64,000 nt of DNA from Pseudomonas shahriarae (GTDB lineage: Bacteria; Pseudomonadota; Gammaproteobacteria; Pseudomonadales; Pseudomonadaceae). Below are positions 36,773 to 46,971 of the stretch, in pieces. Location: the NCBI RefSeq assembly GCF_014268455.2, contig NZ_CP077085.1, forward strand, positions 3,203,001 through 3,267,000. Direction: 5' to 3'. Each line of letters opens with the position of its first letter. Position 1 is the first letter of the stretch. Both the position numbers and the translations under genes were made by a program. Below the pieces are notes generated by a model. It ran no database searches and had not been told where the DNA came from. It saw only the letters and a list, made by a program, of their open reading frames with translations.

Positions 36773-39700
36773 ATGAAGAAGCCCGCGCCACCTACTCCGC
36801 CCGCTTTGCCTCGCCTGCCGCATAACCCCGAACCTGGGCAACCGACTGATGCAGACGAGTTGGCCCCACCCTTTGTCAGCGACCAGGTGATCCCGCTGCC
36901 GGGAGCTGCGCGTGGGCTCGGCATCAGCTCAACCCGGCCTTGGATGACCTTGCATTTACAGCGCTGGACCAAACTCGAGGTAGGTGACTCCTACAAGTTC
37001 TATATGGGCAGCGATCACTTTGCCATCGCCTCGGATCAGGTCAGGGATGAGGATCTGGACAAACATCTTTTGCAGCTGGTCATCTTTCCGGAGCTTATTC
37101 CGGAAAACTTTATCTATCCCTGTTTTGTCGAGGTCACTCGCAGAGGCACTGACATCCCCAGTACTTCCCCTCGTGAGACCTGGTATGTCAAGACCACTCG
37201 CCCGGGCGGGGTCAGTAAAGATCCTGCATTGTCCTATCACACCGAGCTGGTGATACACCTGCCGCCCGACCTGGTGGGCAATGATCTTGACCCCGAACGC
37301 GCCAAGGAGAACGTGGAACTGACAATCGACCCCTACCCCAATATCACGGTAGGTGACACTGCCGAAGTGCATTGGAACGGCCATCCGACCAAGCTGCGGA
37401 TTGATGACGAGCATGTCGCCGGCATCAAGCCCATTACCGTGGTGATCCCTGAGTCAACCATCTATTTGGGCGGCAGTGGCGAGGTCATTATTCGCTTCCG
37501 GCTGTATGACAAGGTGTTCAACTATTCCGGTGAGCTGCAGCAGTGGTCGCAGGCCGTCACGGTGGTGAGCAATCTGGATCGTAAACTGCTCCCGGCAGCG
37601 CACTTCGTGGTAGGCGGGTACTCCGTCATTGACGTCAATCTCGATATCCATAGTTCAGGCTTCTTCTTGGAAATGGTGGTGCCCAGAAGGCTGCCTGATG
37701 GCACGCTGACACCGGCCGGGGCCTTGATTGTCGTGACGTTGAGCGGGGCCGATGCTGCGGGCGCGTCCTTTGAGAGGACCCTGGCGCCGTTTCCAGCGCG
37801 AATCGAGCTGTCGTCCACCGTCCCGATAGACCTGAAAGACCTCGAAGCAGTGCTCAATGGGCACATGCAGTTCGAATACACCCTGACAACAGCCGGTGGC
37901 GTGTTCCTCGCCCGCTCCCAGCGCCGGAACATTACGGTTCATGGTACGAAAAGCACGATGCCGGCGATGACCATCGAGCAGAACGAAGGCGGCAACATTG
38001 ACCCTGAACATCCCTATATCAAAGTCATCTTTCCGCGCTACACCCCTTACGACCGCAACTACAACGTGACACTGCGTATGGAGGCGGTGCGGTCAGGAGG
38101 CGGCCTGGTGTTTTATGAAGAGACCTTATTGGCAGGCGCCGAGCCGCCGCCAGAGCGGTATCGGATTGTCCTCCAGGAAAAATTCGAACGTTTCGTCGGG
38201 CTTGGCCCCGTCCGGGTGTTCTACCTCGTCGATAACGGCACGACACAGGTCATGAACCCCGCCATCCAGGCCATACGCAAGTCCGAGGTACTGGAAGTGA
38301 CCTTTGGCCTGCGCTATGCCGATCTCCCAGCGCCGCAGATGCAATATGTGGACGAGTTCAACAATCTGGACCCGGCGCGCATAAAAGGCGGCCTGGTCCA
38401 GGCGACCCTGCCGTACACACGAACGATCCCAGGCGATGTGTTCAAGTGGACCTTGCTGGGGGCTACCAGCAACGGTTCGGCCAGTGACGAGATTTCCCTC
38501 AACTCCGCAACGGCGGGCAAACCCGTGTTGTTCAACCTGGATGAGGCGCTGATCGTTGCCAGCAGGAATGGCGAAATTCGCTTCAGCTATTCGCTGGTGC
38601 CTGCCAGTGGCGGTGCCACGCGCTACTCGGAAGTGTTGACCGTCACCGTCGGTGAAGCCCTGGACCTGCTGCGGCCGGAAGTGTTGCAAGCCCAGCGCTA
38701 TCCCGACCAACTGGTGCCCGAGGCCGCGCTGCACGGGGCGACCATTGCCGTCACCTACCCGCAGATGCTGTCCAGCCATCGGGTGCTCGCGTGTTGGACC
38801 GGTATCCCGGAGATTGGGACCCATTGTGAAACGAAGGATGGCAATACCTCCAAGACCGTGCACTTTGAGGTGCCCCCAGAGGTGATTGGGGCCAACCTCA
38901 ATGGCTACGGGCGCTACATCGAGGTGCAGTACTTCGTCTTGTTAGGTGTCCATCAAAAACCTTCGCCGGTGCTGAGCCTGTACCTGCTGGCGCCTGTGCT
39001 GCCCCTGCCCTACCTCGAAGGCCATACCACCAGCGTGCTGGACATCAGCCGGTTGATCGGTACCGAACGCGCCATGGTCGAACGCTGGAGCTTTATCAGT
39101 CGCTATCAACGGATGTGGTTTGAACTCAGTGGCACGTATGCCAATGACACACCGTTCTACGCTGTGCTGTTCGACGGCGATCTGGTGACCTATACCGGCG
39201 AACAGAACGGTATCCAGTCACCGGCACCGGTACTTGAGCTGCGCCAGCTCAAGGATGGCTCGCAATTTCTCATGCGTTTTGGCGCGACGTTCGACCAAAC
39301 CAACAACAAGTCCAATGCCCTGTGGTTCCCGGAACGCAGGTATACCGTCCAGGCCGTCCCGGCGCAGTTTCCGCTACCCGAATTGATGGGGGCTACCGGC
39401 TCTGGCAGCTCGGTGACCCTGTTGCCACTCGTCGCACAGTACGGGGCCAAGGTAAACGCGACGTATAGCCCGATGTATACCTCCGACAGACTCACCCTGG
39501 AGGTGGTCGGCGCGCCGGGAGCAGGCTCAGGGCTGATCGGACCAAAAGACGGAGAAACGGATGGAACGGTCACCTTCGACCTGCCGGCGGCGCTGATTGC
39601 AGCCAATATTGGCAACCATGACACCACCTTCACCTTGAAATATACGGTCTGGCGCAATGGCGAACTCCGTTCGTCTGCAGTGTTGACCGTTACGCTGAAG

Positions 39701-40528
39701 GCTATTCCTGCGGCCGAACTGAACAAAACCGTGATCCGTATTGATGAAGCAGCTAACGGCGTACTCAATGTGGACGAGTTGATCGGTGATGCAACAGCAA
39801 GGTTGGGGACTTGGCCGTTCATTGCCAGGAACCAGCCCGTATGGCTGCGCCTGATCGGTAACAAACCCGACGGCACGGCACACAACTTGACCCTGCTGGA
39901 TGGTACCCAGGGTGCACGGGTGAGTGATGGGTGGTTGAATCAAGGGTATCAATTGCTGACGGTACTCAATACCTACCTGAGAGACCTGGGGAACGGCACT
40001 CGACTGACAATGCAGTTCAAAGTGGCCCTCAATCACAGTACTGATGAGTGGCAAGCACTTGAGTTTCCCGTGGTTACGTATTCCATATTGAGCCTGCTGA
40101 TCTCAGACAAAACGCCCTTTACCGGTGGGTTCATGAATGGCTGGATCAGCCAGTACCCCGAACAGAAAAGCATCCAGCGCGAGGCGGACGGCAACTATTA
40201 CCTGCGGCACGGACCCATGACAGGGGATGGTGTCAGAATCTACAAAATATATACCCCGGTCGACTACGGGTATTATCGAGTCAGGTTCAAATACAGGGTC
40301 AACAAGTTTGCAAGCATTGGTGGGCCAACCAGCATGTATATTCATCTGGCTAATTTGACGCGCAACATTACCGTAACAAACCTTAATACATGGAACTATG
40401 TCGATGAGTACATGGGTTATTGGAAAGGCGGTAATTTTCAAGCCTCAATCGCGGTTATGAATCCGACAACTGGCGGGGTCTACGATATAGATGACGTCTG
40501 GATCCAACAGCGACACTTTCCGGGTTGA
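36773..40528 (+). CDS. Unknown 1251-residue modular protein inserted in the mtl locus
   Basis: The start MKKPAPPTPP is preceded by AAGGAGCACCCTCG. There is no signal peptide; the first 60 residues are Pro-rich. The body is a string of beta-rich modules. Two clear pairs alternate: module A (about 636-742 and 869-980; pattern VTFDLPAALIAANIG against VHFEVPPEVIGANL) and module B (about 743-868 and 986-1105; WSFISRYQRMWFELSG against WPFIARNQPVWLRLIG). The last 140 residues (NGWISQYP... to DIDDVWIQ) look like a carbohydrate-binding-type jelly roll. The gene appears more AT-rich than its neighbours, especially toward the 3' end, suggesting transfer. Function unknown; a secreted adhesin or toxin-like surface protein is possible but not shown. 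Confidence 0.75.
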   Translation: MKKPAPPTPPALPRLPHNPEPGQPTDADELAPPFVSDQVIPLPGAARGLGISSTRPWMTLHLQRWTKLEVGDSYKFYMGSDHFAIASDQVRDEDLDKHLLQLVIFPELIPENFIYPCFVEVTRRGTDIPSTSPRETWYVKTTRPGGVSKDPALSYHTELVIHLPPDLVGNDLDPERAKENVELTIDPYPNITVGDTAEVHWNGHPTKLRIDDEHVAGIKPITVVIPESTIYLGGSGEVIIRFRLYDKVFNYSGELQQWSQAVTVVSNLDRKLLPAAHFVVGGYSVIDVNLDIHSSGFFLEMVVPRRLPDGTLTPAGALIVVTLSGADAAGASFERTLAPFPARIELSSTVPIDLKDLEAVLNGHMQFEYTLTTAGGVFLARSQRRNITVHGTKSTMPAMTIEQNEGGNIDPEHPYIKVIFPRYTPYDRNYNVTLRMEAVRSGGGLVFYEETLLAGAEPPPERYRIVLQEKFERFVGLGPVRVFYLVDNGTTQVMNPAIQAIRKSEVLEVTFGLRYADLPAPQMQYVDEFNNLDPARIKGGLVQATLPYTRTIPGDVFKWTLLGATSNGSASDEISLNSATAGKPVLFNLDEALIVASRNGEIRFSYSLVPASGGATRYSEVLTVTVGEALDLLRPEVLQAQRYPDQLVPEAALHGATIAVTYPQMLSSHRVLACWTGIPEIGTHCETKDGNTSKTVHFEVPPEVIGANLNGYGRYIEVQYFVLLGVHQKPSPVLSLYLLAPVLPLPYLEGHTTSVLDISRLIGTERAMVERWSFISRYQRMWFELSGTYANDTPFYAVLFDGDLVTYTGEQNGIQSPAPVLELRQLKDGSQFLMRFGATFDQTNNKSNALWFPERRYTVQAVPAQFPLPELMGATGSGSSVTLLPLVAQYGAKVNATYSPMYTSDRLTLEVVGAPGAGSGLIGPKDGETDGTVTFDLPAALIAANIGNHDTTFTLKYTVWRNGELRSSAVLTVTLKAIPAAELNKTVIRIDEAANGVLNVDELIGDATARLGTWPFIARNQPVWLRLIGNKPDGTAHNLTLLDGTQGARVSDGWLNQGYQLLTVLNTYLRDLGNGTRLTMQFKVALNHSTDEWQALEFPVVTYSILSLLISDKTPFTGGFMNGWISQYPEQKSIQREADGNYYLRHGPMTGDGVRIYKIYTPVDYGYYRVRFKYRVNKFASIGGPTSMYIHLANLTRNITVTNLNTWNYVDEYMGYWKGGNFQASIAVMNPTTGGVYDIDDVWIQQRHFPG

Positions 40529-40536
40529 GCTACCGC

Positions 40537-40575
40537 AAACCAGGGGATAGGTGCAATGCACTTATCCCCTGGTTT
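40537..40575. terminator. Long terminator hairpin after the modular protein gene
   Basis: AAACCAGGGGATA and TATCCCCTGGTTT pair perfectly, with a further GTGCA/TGCAC inside, and TT after the stem. It begins 9 bp after the stop codon and could also serve the convergent lipoprotein gene. Confidence 0.88.
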
Positions 40576-40617
40576 TTATGCGTTGGCTCACCCAACAGAC
40601 AGTGCTTTCCGAAAATA

Positions 40618-40893
40618 TCAGGGCCTCACACATGCGGTCACACGCTCGTCAAACTCCAGCCCGACGGGACATGTAAAAGGATACTGAATCCAACGCTGGA
40701 TCTCTTTGTCATACACACATCGGTAGAACCCCCCGACTCTGTCAGTACTTTTAAAATACCCCGCCTGAGTACAAGGAGGTTCGCGTGGTTCCGGAGGTGG
40801 TGTTTTACAGCCCCCGATAAAAACCGCCATAAGTAAGCCCAATGCGATTTTATAGAGGGTGTGGCCTTGGGGATTGACGCGAGAGCAGTTCAT
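40618..40893 (-). CDS. Small lipoprotein with peritrophin-A (CBM14)-like domain
   Basis: The 91-residue protein starts at MNCSRVN (AGGAG six bases upstream; an ATG two codons earlier touches the ribosome site). Residues 16-30 form a lipoprotein signal with lipobox FIGGC. The mature part has the peritrophin-A/CBM14 pattern: Cys in PPCTQAGYF, then GGFYRCVYD, FTCPVGLEFDE and TACVRP. Canonical domains have six cysteines; here C1, C3, C4 and C5 are present while C2 and C6, which pair with each other, are both absent. CBM14 domains bind chitin and are mainly known from invertebrates and their viruses. It lies with the modular protein between mtlR and mtlE. Confidence 0.75.
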   Translation of the reverse strand: MNCSRVNPQGHTLYKIALGLLMAVFIGGCKTPPPEPREPPCTQAGYFKSTDRVGGFYRCVYDKEIQRWIQYPFTCPVGLEFDERVTACVRP

Positions 40894-41007
40894 AAACATC
40901 TCCTGGTTAGGTTTACCAAACTATTAACCCTCTCCTGTTCTTTCCCGTCTACTGTCAGAAATAACAGGTCGCCGCTCCCCTGCTAGATATTGAACGCTTT
41001 GCAGCCC

Positions 41008-41073
41008 AGTGCAAAAAAGTATCACTTCAAGTGCTCCCAAGGATTTGTCACCGCGCCTGCAGAAGGCTGTAAT
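41008..41073 (+). promoter_or_regulatory. mtlE promoter with AraC-type direct repeats
   Basis: TTGTCA (41045) and TGTAAT (41068) are separated by 17 bp, a fair sigma-70 promoter. Upstream are two direct repeats beginning AGTGC at 41008 and 41030, each followed by a GTATCAC or TTGTCAC end. The 22-bp period is two helical turns, and the second copy overlaps the -35 box, as for class II AraC activators. This is the expected MtlR operator. Confidence 0.65.
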
Positions 41074-41159
41074 CGACGCACACTCTTCCTGCCGCCTGGG
41101 AAGACACAACAACAAAAACTGTCCTTCTGCAGCCCCTGGGCGCAGAAATGGAGTGCGCG

Positions 41160-42470
41160 ATGAATTTCTCAGCAAAAGCTCTGCTTGCCTGTACCTGCAT
41201 GACCCTCAGCGCCGTCAGCCTTGGCGCGCAAACCCTGACCATTGCCACCGTCAACAACAGCGACATGATCCGCATGCAAAAGCTCTCGAAAACCTTCGAG
41301 GCCGAGCATCCGGACATCACGTTGAACTGGGTGGTGCTCGAAGAGAATGTGCTGCGCCAACGCCTGACGACTGACATTGCGACCCAGGGCGGGCAGTTCG
41401 ATGTGCTGACCATCGGCATGTACGAAGCCGCACTCTGGGGCGCCAAGGGCTGGCTGGAGCCGATGAAGGATCTGCCGGCCTCCTACGACCTGGACGACGT
41501 GTTCCCTTCGGTGCGCGACGGCCTTTCGGTCAAGGGCTCGCTGTACGCCCTGCCGTTCTATGCCGAAAGCTCCATCACCTACTACCGCACTGACCTGTTC
41601 AAGGCTGCCGGGCTGAACATGCCAGCGCATCCGACCTGGGTGCAGATTGGCGAGTTTGCGCAAAAGCTCACCGACAAGAGCAAGGAGCAATACGGCCTGT
41701 GCCTGCGCGGCAAGGCCGGCTGGGGTGAGAACATGGCCCTGATCACCACCCTGGCCAATGGCTATGGCGCGCGTTGGTTCGATGAGAAGTGGCAACCCGA
41801 ATTCAATGGTCCTGAGTGGAAGGACGCGCTGAACTTCTATGTCGACAACATGAAGAAGTCCGGCCCACCCGGCGCCTCGAGTAACGGCTTCAATGAAAAC
41901 CTGGCGCTGTTCAACAGCGGCAAATGCGCGATCTGGGTGGATGCCAGCGTCGCCGGCTCGTTTGTCACCGACAAGACCCAGAGCAAAGTCGCCGACCACG
42001 TGGGTTTCACCTTTGCCCCGCAGCAGGTCACCGACAAAGGCACCTCGTGGCTGTATTCCTGGTCCCTGGCGATCCCGGCCAGCTCCAAGGCCAAGGACGC
42101 CGCCAAGGTCTTCAGTGCCTGGGCGACGTCCAAGGAGTACGGCGCGCTGGCGGCCAAGACCGATGGCATCGCCAATGTGCCGCCAGGCACCCGCGCCTCA
42201 ACCTACAGCGAGCAATACATGCAGGCCGCCCCCTTTGCCAAGGTGACGCTGGAGTCGTTGAAAGTCGCGGACCCGACCAAACCGACCGTCAAGCCCGTGC
42301 CCTACATCGGTATCCAGTTGGTGACCATTCCCGAGTTCCAGGCCATTGGTACCCAGGTGGGCAAGTTCTTCTCCGGCGCCCTGACCGGCCAGCAGAGCGT
42401 GGACCAGGCCCTGGCGGCGGCGCAAACCACCACCGTGCGGGAAATGAAGCGCGCCGGCTACCCCAAATAG
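41160..42470 (+). CDS. mtlE: Mannitol/sorbitol ABC transporter substrate-binding protein MtlE
   Basis: Periplasmic binding protein of 436 residues with a Sec signal (MNFSAKALLACTCMTLSAVSLGAQ, cleavage after LGA). It has the family 1 extracellular solute-binding fold (FEAEHPDITLNWV, FDVLTIGMYEAALWGAKGWL, GKCAIWVDASVAGSF). It delivers polyols to MtlFG. Start ATG is preceded by AATGGAG. First gene of the mannitol operon, with its own 3' hairpin before mtlF. Confidence 0.96.
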   Translation: MNFSAKALLACTCMTLSAVSLGAQTLTIATVNNSDMIRMQKLSKTFEAEHPDITLNWVVLEENVLRQRLTTDIATQGGQFDVLTIGMYEAALWGAKGWLEPMKDLPASYDLDDVFPSVRDGLSVKGSLYALPFYAESSITYYRTDLFKAAGLNMPAHPTWVQIGEFAQKLTDKSKEQYGLCLRGKAGWGENMALITTLANGYGARWFDEKWQPEFNGPEWKDALNFYVDNMKKSGPPGASSNGFNENLALFNSGKCAIWVDASVAGSFVTDKTQSKVADHVGFTFAPQQVTDKGTSWLYSWSLAIPASSKAKDAAKVFSAWATSKEYGALAAKTDGIANVPPGTRASTYSEQYMQAAPFAKVTLESLKVADPTKPTVKPVPYIGIQLVTIPEFQAIGTQVGKFFSGALTGQQSVDQALAAAQTTTVREMKRAGYPK

Positions 42471-42485
42471 CCCAGGCTCACCACC

Positions 42486-42523
42486 GTCAATGTGGGAGCT
42501 GGCAAGCCAGCGCCTACATTGAC
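42486..42523 (+). repeat. Near-perfect 18-bp hairpin (REP-like) between mtlE and mtlF
   Basis: GTCAATGT-GGGA-GCTGGC and GCCAGC-GCCT-ACATTGAC are complementary with one mismatch and one wobble around a two-base centre. Position directly after a binding-protein gene is typical of elements that stabilise the upstream message and lower permease expression. Confidence 0.75.
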
Positions 42524-42570
42524 CGCATTCCAAGGCCGATTCTGTTTGCCTCCAATGGGTTCTGATTGTC

Positions 42571-43458
42571 ATGAATACGTCTAAAAGCCGCCTGCGCAAC
42601 CCCGGCTGGTTCCTGGTCAGCCCCTCGGTGGCCCTGTTGCTGCTGTGGATGATCGTGCCGCTGGGCATGACCCTGTACTTTTCGCTGATCCGCTACAACC
42701 TGCTCTACCCCGGCGAAAACCAATTCGTGGGCCTGGAGAACTTCACTTACTTCATCACCGACTCGGGCTTTCTGCCCGGCGCCACCAATACCTTGTTGCT
42801 GGTGGGCAGCGTACTGCTGATCAGCGTGGTGCTGGGGGTGTTGATCAGTGCCTTACTGGAGGCCAGTGAGTTTTTCGGCCGCGGGCTGGTACGGGTGCTG
42901 CTGATCTCGCCGTTTTTCATCATGCCCACCGTCGGTGCGCTGATTTGGAAGAACCTGATTTTCCACCCGGTGTCCGGCGTGCTGGCGGCGCTGTGGAAGC
43001 TGTTTGGCGCGCAGCCGGTGGACTGGCTGGCGCACTACCCGCTGCTGTCGATCATCATCATCGTGTCCTGGCAATGGCTGCCCTTCGCCATCCTGATCCT
43101 GATGACTGCCATGCAGTCCCTGGACCAGGAACAGAAAGAAGCGGCACGCCTGGACGGTGCCGGCCCGATTGCGATCTTCTGGCACCTGACCCTGCCGCAC
43201 CTAGCCCGGCCCATCGCCGTGGTGGTGATGATCGAAACCATCTTCCTGCTCTCGGTGTTCGCCGAAATCTTCACCACCACCAACGGCGGCCCTGGCTACG
43301 CCTCGACCAACCTCGCCTACCTGATCTACAACCAGGCGCTGGTGCAGTTCGATGTGGGCATGGCCTCGGCCGGCGGCTTGATTGCCGTGGTCATTGCCAA
43401 TATCGCGGCGATCATCCTGGTGCGGATGCTCGGCAAAAACCTGACTGACAAGCCTTGA
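42571..43458 (+). CDS. mtlF: Polyol ABC transporter permease MtlF
   Basis: MalF-type inner-membrane permease of 295 residues with six helices and the EAA loop EAARLDGAGPIAIFWHLTLP that docks on the ATPase. It follows mtlE after the hairpin region and precedes mtlG by 10 bp. Confidence 0.95.
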   Translation: MNTSKSRLRNPGWFLVSPSVALLLLWMIVPLGMTLYFSLIRYNLLYPGENQFVGLENFTYFITDSGFLPGATNTLLLVGSVLLISVVLGVLISALLEASEFFGRGLVRVLLISPFFIMPTVGALIWKNLIFHPVSGVLAALWKLFGAQPVDWLAHYPLLSIIIIVSWQWLPFAILILMTAMQSLDQEQKEAARLDGAGPIAIFWHLTLPHLARPIAVVVMIETIFLLSVFAEIFTTTNGGPGYASTNLAYLIYNQALVQFDVGMASAGGLIAVVIANIAAIILVRMLGKNLTDKP

Positions 43459-43468
43459 GGGCCGCGCC

Positions 43469-44299
43469 ATGACACTTCAACAATCCCGCCGCCTGCAAAG
43501 CCTGTTGCTCGGCACCCTGGCCTGGGCCATCGCGATCGTGATTTTCTTCCCGATCTTCTGGATGGTGCTTACCAGTTTCAAGACCGAAATCGACGCCTTT
43601 GCCACGCCGCCGCAATTTATATTCACGCCCACCCTTGAGAACTACCTGCACATCAACGAGCGCAGCAACTACGCAAGCTTCGCCTGGAACTCGGTGGTGA
43701 TTTCCTTCAGCGCCACCGCCTTGTGCCTGCTGATTGCGGTGCCGGCGGCCTACTCCATGGCGTTCTACGAAACCCAGCGCACCAAGGGCACGCTGCTGTG
43801 GATGCTGTCGACCAAGATGCTGCCCCCGGTGGGCGTGCTGATGCCCATCTACCTGCTGGCCAAGAGCATGGGCCTTCTGGATACGCGCATCGCGCTGATC
43901 ATCATCTACACCCTGATCAACCTGCCGATTGTGGTGTGGATGGTTTACACCTACTTCAAGGATATCCCCAAGGACATCCTCGAAGCCGCCCGCCTGGACG
44001 GCGCCACCCTGTGGCAGGAAATGGTGCGGGTGCTGCTGCCCATCGCCAAGGGCGGCCTGGCCTCCACCGTGTTGCTGTCGCTGATCCTGTGCTGGAACGA
44101 GGCGTTCTGGTCGCTGAACCTGACCTCCTCGAATGCCGCGCCGTTGACTGCATTGATCGCCTCCTACTCCAGCCCCGAAGGTTTGTTCTGGGCCAAATTG
44201 TCCGCCGTCTCGACCCTGGCTTGCGCGCCGATCCTGATCTTCGGCTGGATCAGCCAGAAGCAACTGGTGCGCGGCCTGTCCTTCGGCGCAGTGAAATAA
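43469..44299 (+). CDS. mtlG: Polyol ABC transporter permease MtlG
   Basis: MalG-type permease of 276 residues, six helices, EAA loop EAARLDGATLWQEMVRVLLP. Partner of MtlF. The gap to mtlK is 27 bp and contains the strong ribosome site AAAAGGAGG. Confidence 0.95.
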   Translation: MTLQQSRRLQSLLLGTLAWAIAIVIFFPIFWMVLTSFKTEIDAFATPPQFIFTPTLENYLHINERSNYASFAWNSVVISFSATALCLLIAVPAAYSMAFYETQRTKGTLLWMLSTKMLPPVGVLMPIYLLAKSMGLLDTRIALIIIYTLINLPIVVWMVYTYFKDIPKDILEAARLDGATLWQEMVRVLLPIAKGGLASTVLLSLILCWNEAFWSLNLTSSNAAPLTALIASYSSPEGLFWAKLSAVSTLACAPILIFGWISQKQLVRGLSFGAVK

Positions 44300-44326
44300 C
44301 GACCCCTTATAAAAAGGAGGCCCATC

Positions 44327-45430
<1,104 letters not shown>

Positions 45431-45447
45431 TTTCGCGAGAACCGTTG

Positions 45448-46920
45448 ATGAAACTCAATAAGCAAAACCTCACGCAACTGGCGCCCGAAGTGCGCCTGCC
45501 CGCCTACACCCTCGCCGATACGCGCCAGGGCATCGCCCATATCGGCGTCGGCGGTTTCCATCGCGCGCACCAGGCGTACTACACCGACGCCCTGATGAAC
45601 ACTGGGGTCGGCCTCGACTGGAGCATCTGCGGCGTTGGCTTGCGCGCCGAAGACCGCAAGGCGCGGGATGACCTGGCCGGCCAGGACTATCTGTTCACCC
45701 TGTACGAACTGGGCGATACCGACGACACCGAAGTGCGTGTAATCGGTGCCATCAGCGACATGCTGCTGGCCCAAGACGGGGCCCAGGCGCTGATCGACAA
45801 ACTGGCCAGCCCACAGATTCGCATCGTCTCGCTGACCATCACCGAGGGCGGCTACTGCATCGACGACAGCAACGGCGAGTTTATGGCCCATCTGCCGCAG
45901 ATCCAGCACGACCTGGCCCACCCCGACACCCCCACCACGGTGTTCGGCTTTATCTGCGCAGCCCTGACCCAGCGCCGTGCTGCAGGCATCCCGGCGTTCA
46001 CGGTGATGTCCTGCGATAACCTGCCGCACAACGGCGCCGTGACCCGCAAGGCGCTGCTGGCCTTCGCCGCGCTGCGCGACGCCGACCTGCACGACTGGAT
46101 CCAGGCCAATGTGAGTTTTCCCAACGCCATGGTCGACCGCATCACACCGATGACCAGCACCGCGCACCGCCTGCAATTGCATGATGAACACGGCGTCGAC
46201 GATGCCTGGCCAGTGGTGTGCGAACCCTTTGTGCAATGGGTGCTGGAAGACAAGTTCGTCAACGGCCGCCCGGCCTGGGAACAGGTGGGCGTGCAGTTCA
46301 CCGATGACGTCACGCCCTATGAAGAAATGAAGATCGGCCTGCTCAACGGTAGCCACCTGGCCCTGACCTACCTGGGGTTTCTCAAGGGCTATCGGTTTGT
46401 CCACGAGACCATGAACGACCCGCTGTTTGTCGCCTATATGCGTGCCTACATGGACCTGGACGTGACCCCCCACCTGGCGCCAGTGCCGGGCATTGACCTG
46501 ACCGAGTACAAGCAGACCCTGGTGCAGCGTTTTTCCAACCAGGCGATTGCCGATCAGTTGGAGCGGGTGTGTTCCGATGGTTCGTCGAAGTTTCCCAAAT
46601 TCACCGTACCGACCATCAACCGCCTGATTGCCGAGGGCCGCGACACCGAGCGGGCGGCACTGGTGGTGGCGGCCTGGGCCTTGTACCTGCAGGGCGTGGA
46701 TGAGAACGGCGTGCGCTACCGAATCCCCGACCCCCGCGCCGATTTCTGCGAGGAGCTGGTGGCGGATGACGCATTGATCAGTCAGCGGTTGCTGGGTGTA
46801 GGAGAGATTTTTGGCACGGCGATTCCCAACTCGGCGGAATTTGTGGCAGCGTTTGAGCGGTGTTTTGCCAGTTTGCGCGATAACGGTGTCACAGAGACCC
46901 TGAAACGACTTACCCACTGA
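45448..46920 (+). CDS. mtlD: Mannitol 2-dehydrogenase MtlD
   Basis: Polyol-specific long-chain dehydrogenase of 490 residues that oxidises mannitol to fructose (also sorbitol and arabitol) with NAD+. The cofactor-binding IGVGGFHRAHQAYY and the catalytic region KIGLLNGSHLALTYLG (Lys and Asn/His) are intact. Start MKLNKQN; a TTG one codon earlier is less likely. Directly after mtlK. Confidence 0.97.
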   Translation: MKLNKQNLTQLAPEVRLPAYTLADTRQGIAHIGVGGFHRAHQAYYTDALMNTGVGLDWSICGVGLRAEDRKARDDLAGQDYLFTLYELGDTDDTEVRVIGAISDMLLAQDGAQALIDKLASPQIRIVSLTITEGGYCIDDSNGEFMAHLPQIQHDLAHPDTPTTVFGFICAALTQRRAAGIPAFTVMSCDNLPHNGAVTRKALLAFAALRDADLHDWIQANVSFPNAMVDRITPMTSTAHRLQLHDEHGVDDAWPVVCEPFVQWVLEDKFVNGRPAWEQVGVQFTDDVTPYEEMKIGLLNGSHLALTYLGFLKGYRFVHETMNDPLFVAYMRAYMDLDVTPHLAPVPGIDLTEYKQTLVQRFSNQAIADQLERVCSDGSSKFPKFTVPTINRLIAEGRDTERAALVVAAWALYLQGVDENGVRYRIPDPRADFCEELVADDALISQRLLGVGEIFGTAIPNSAEFVAAFERCFASLRDNGVTETLKRLTH

Positions 46921-46971
46921 AGAAACCCACATTGATCGGGTTTTCACCCTACTGCCTGCTGAGTAACCACC

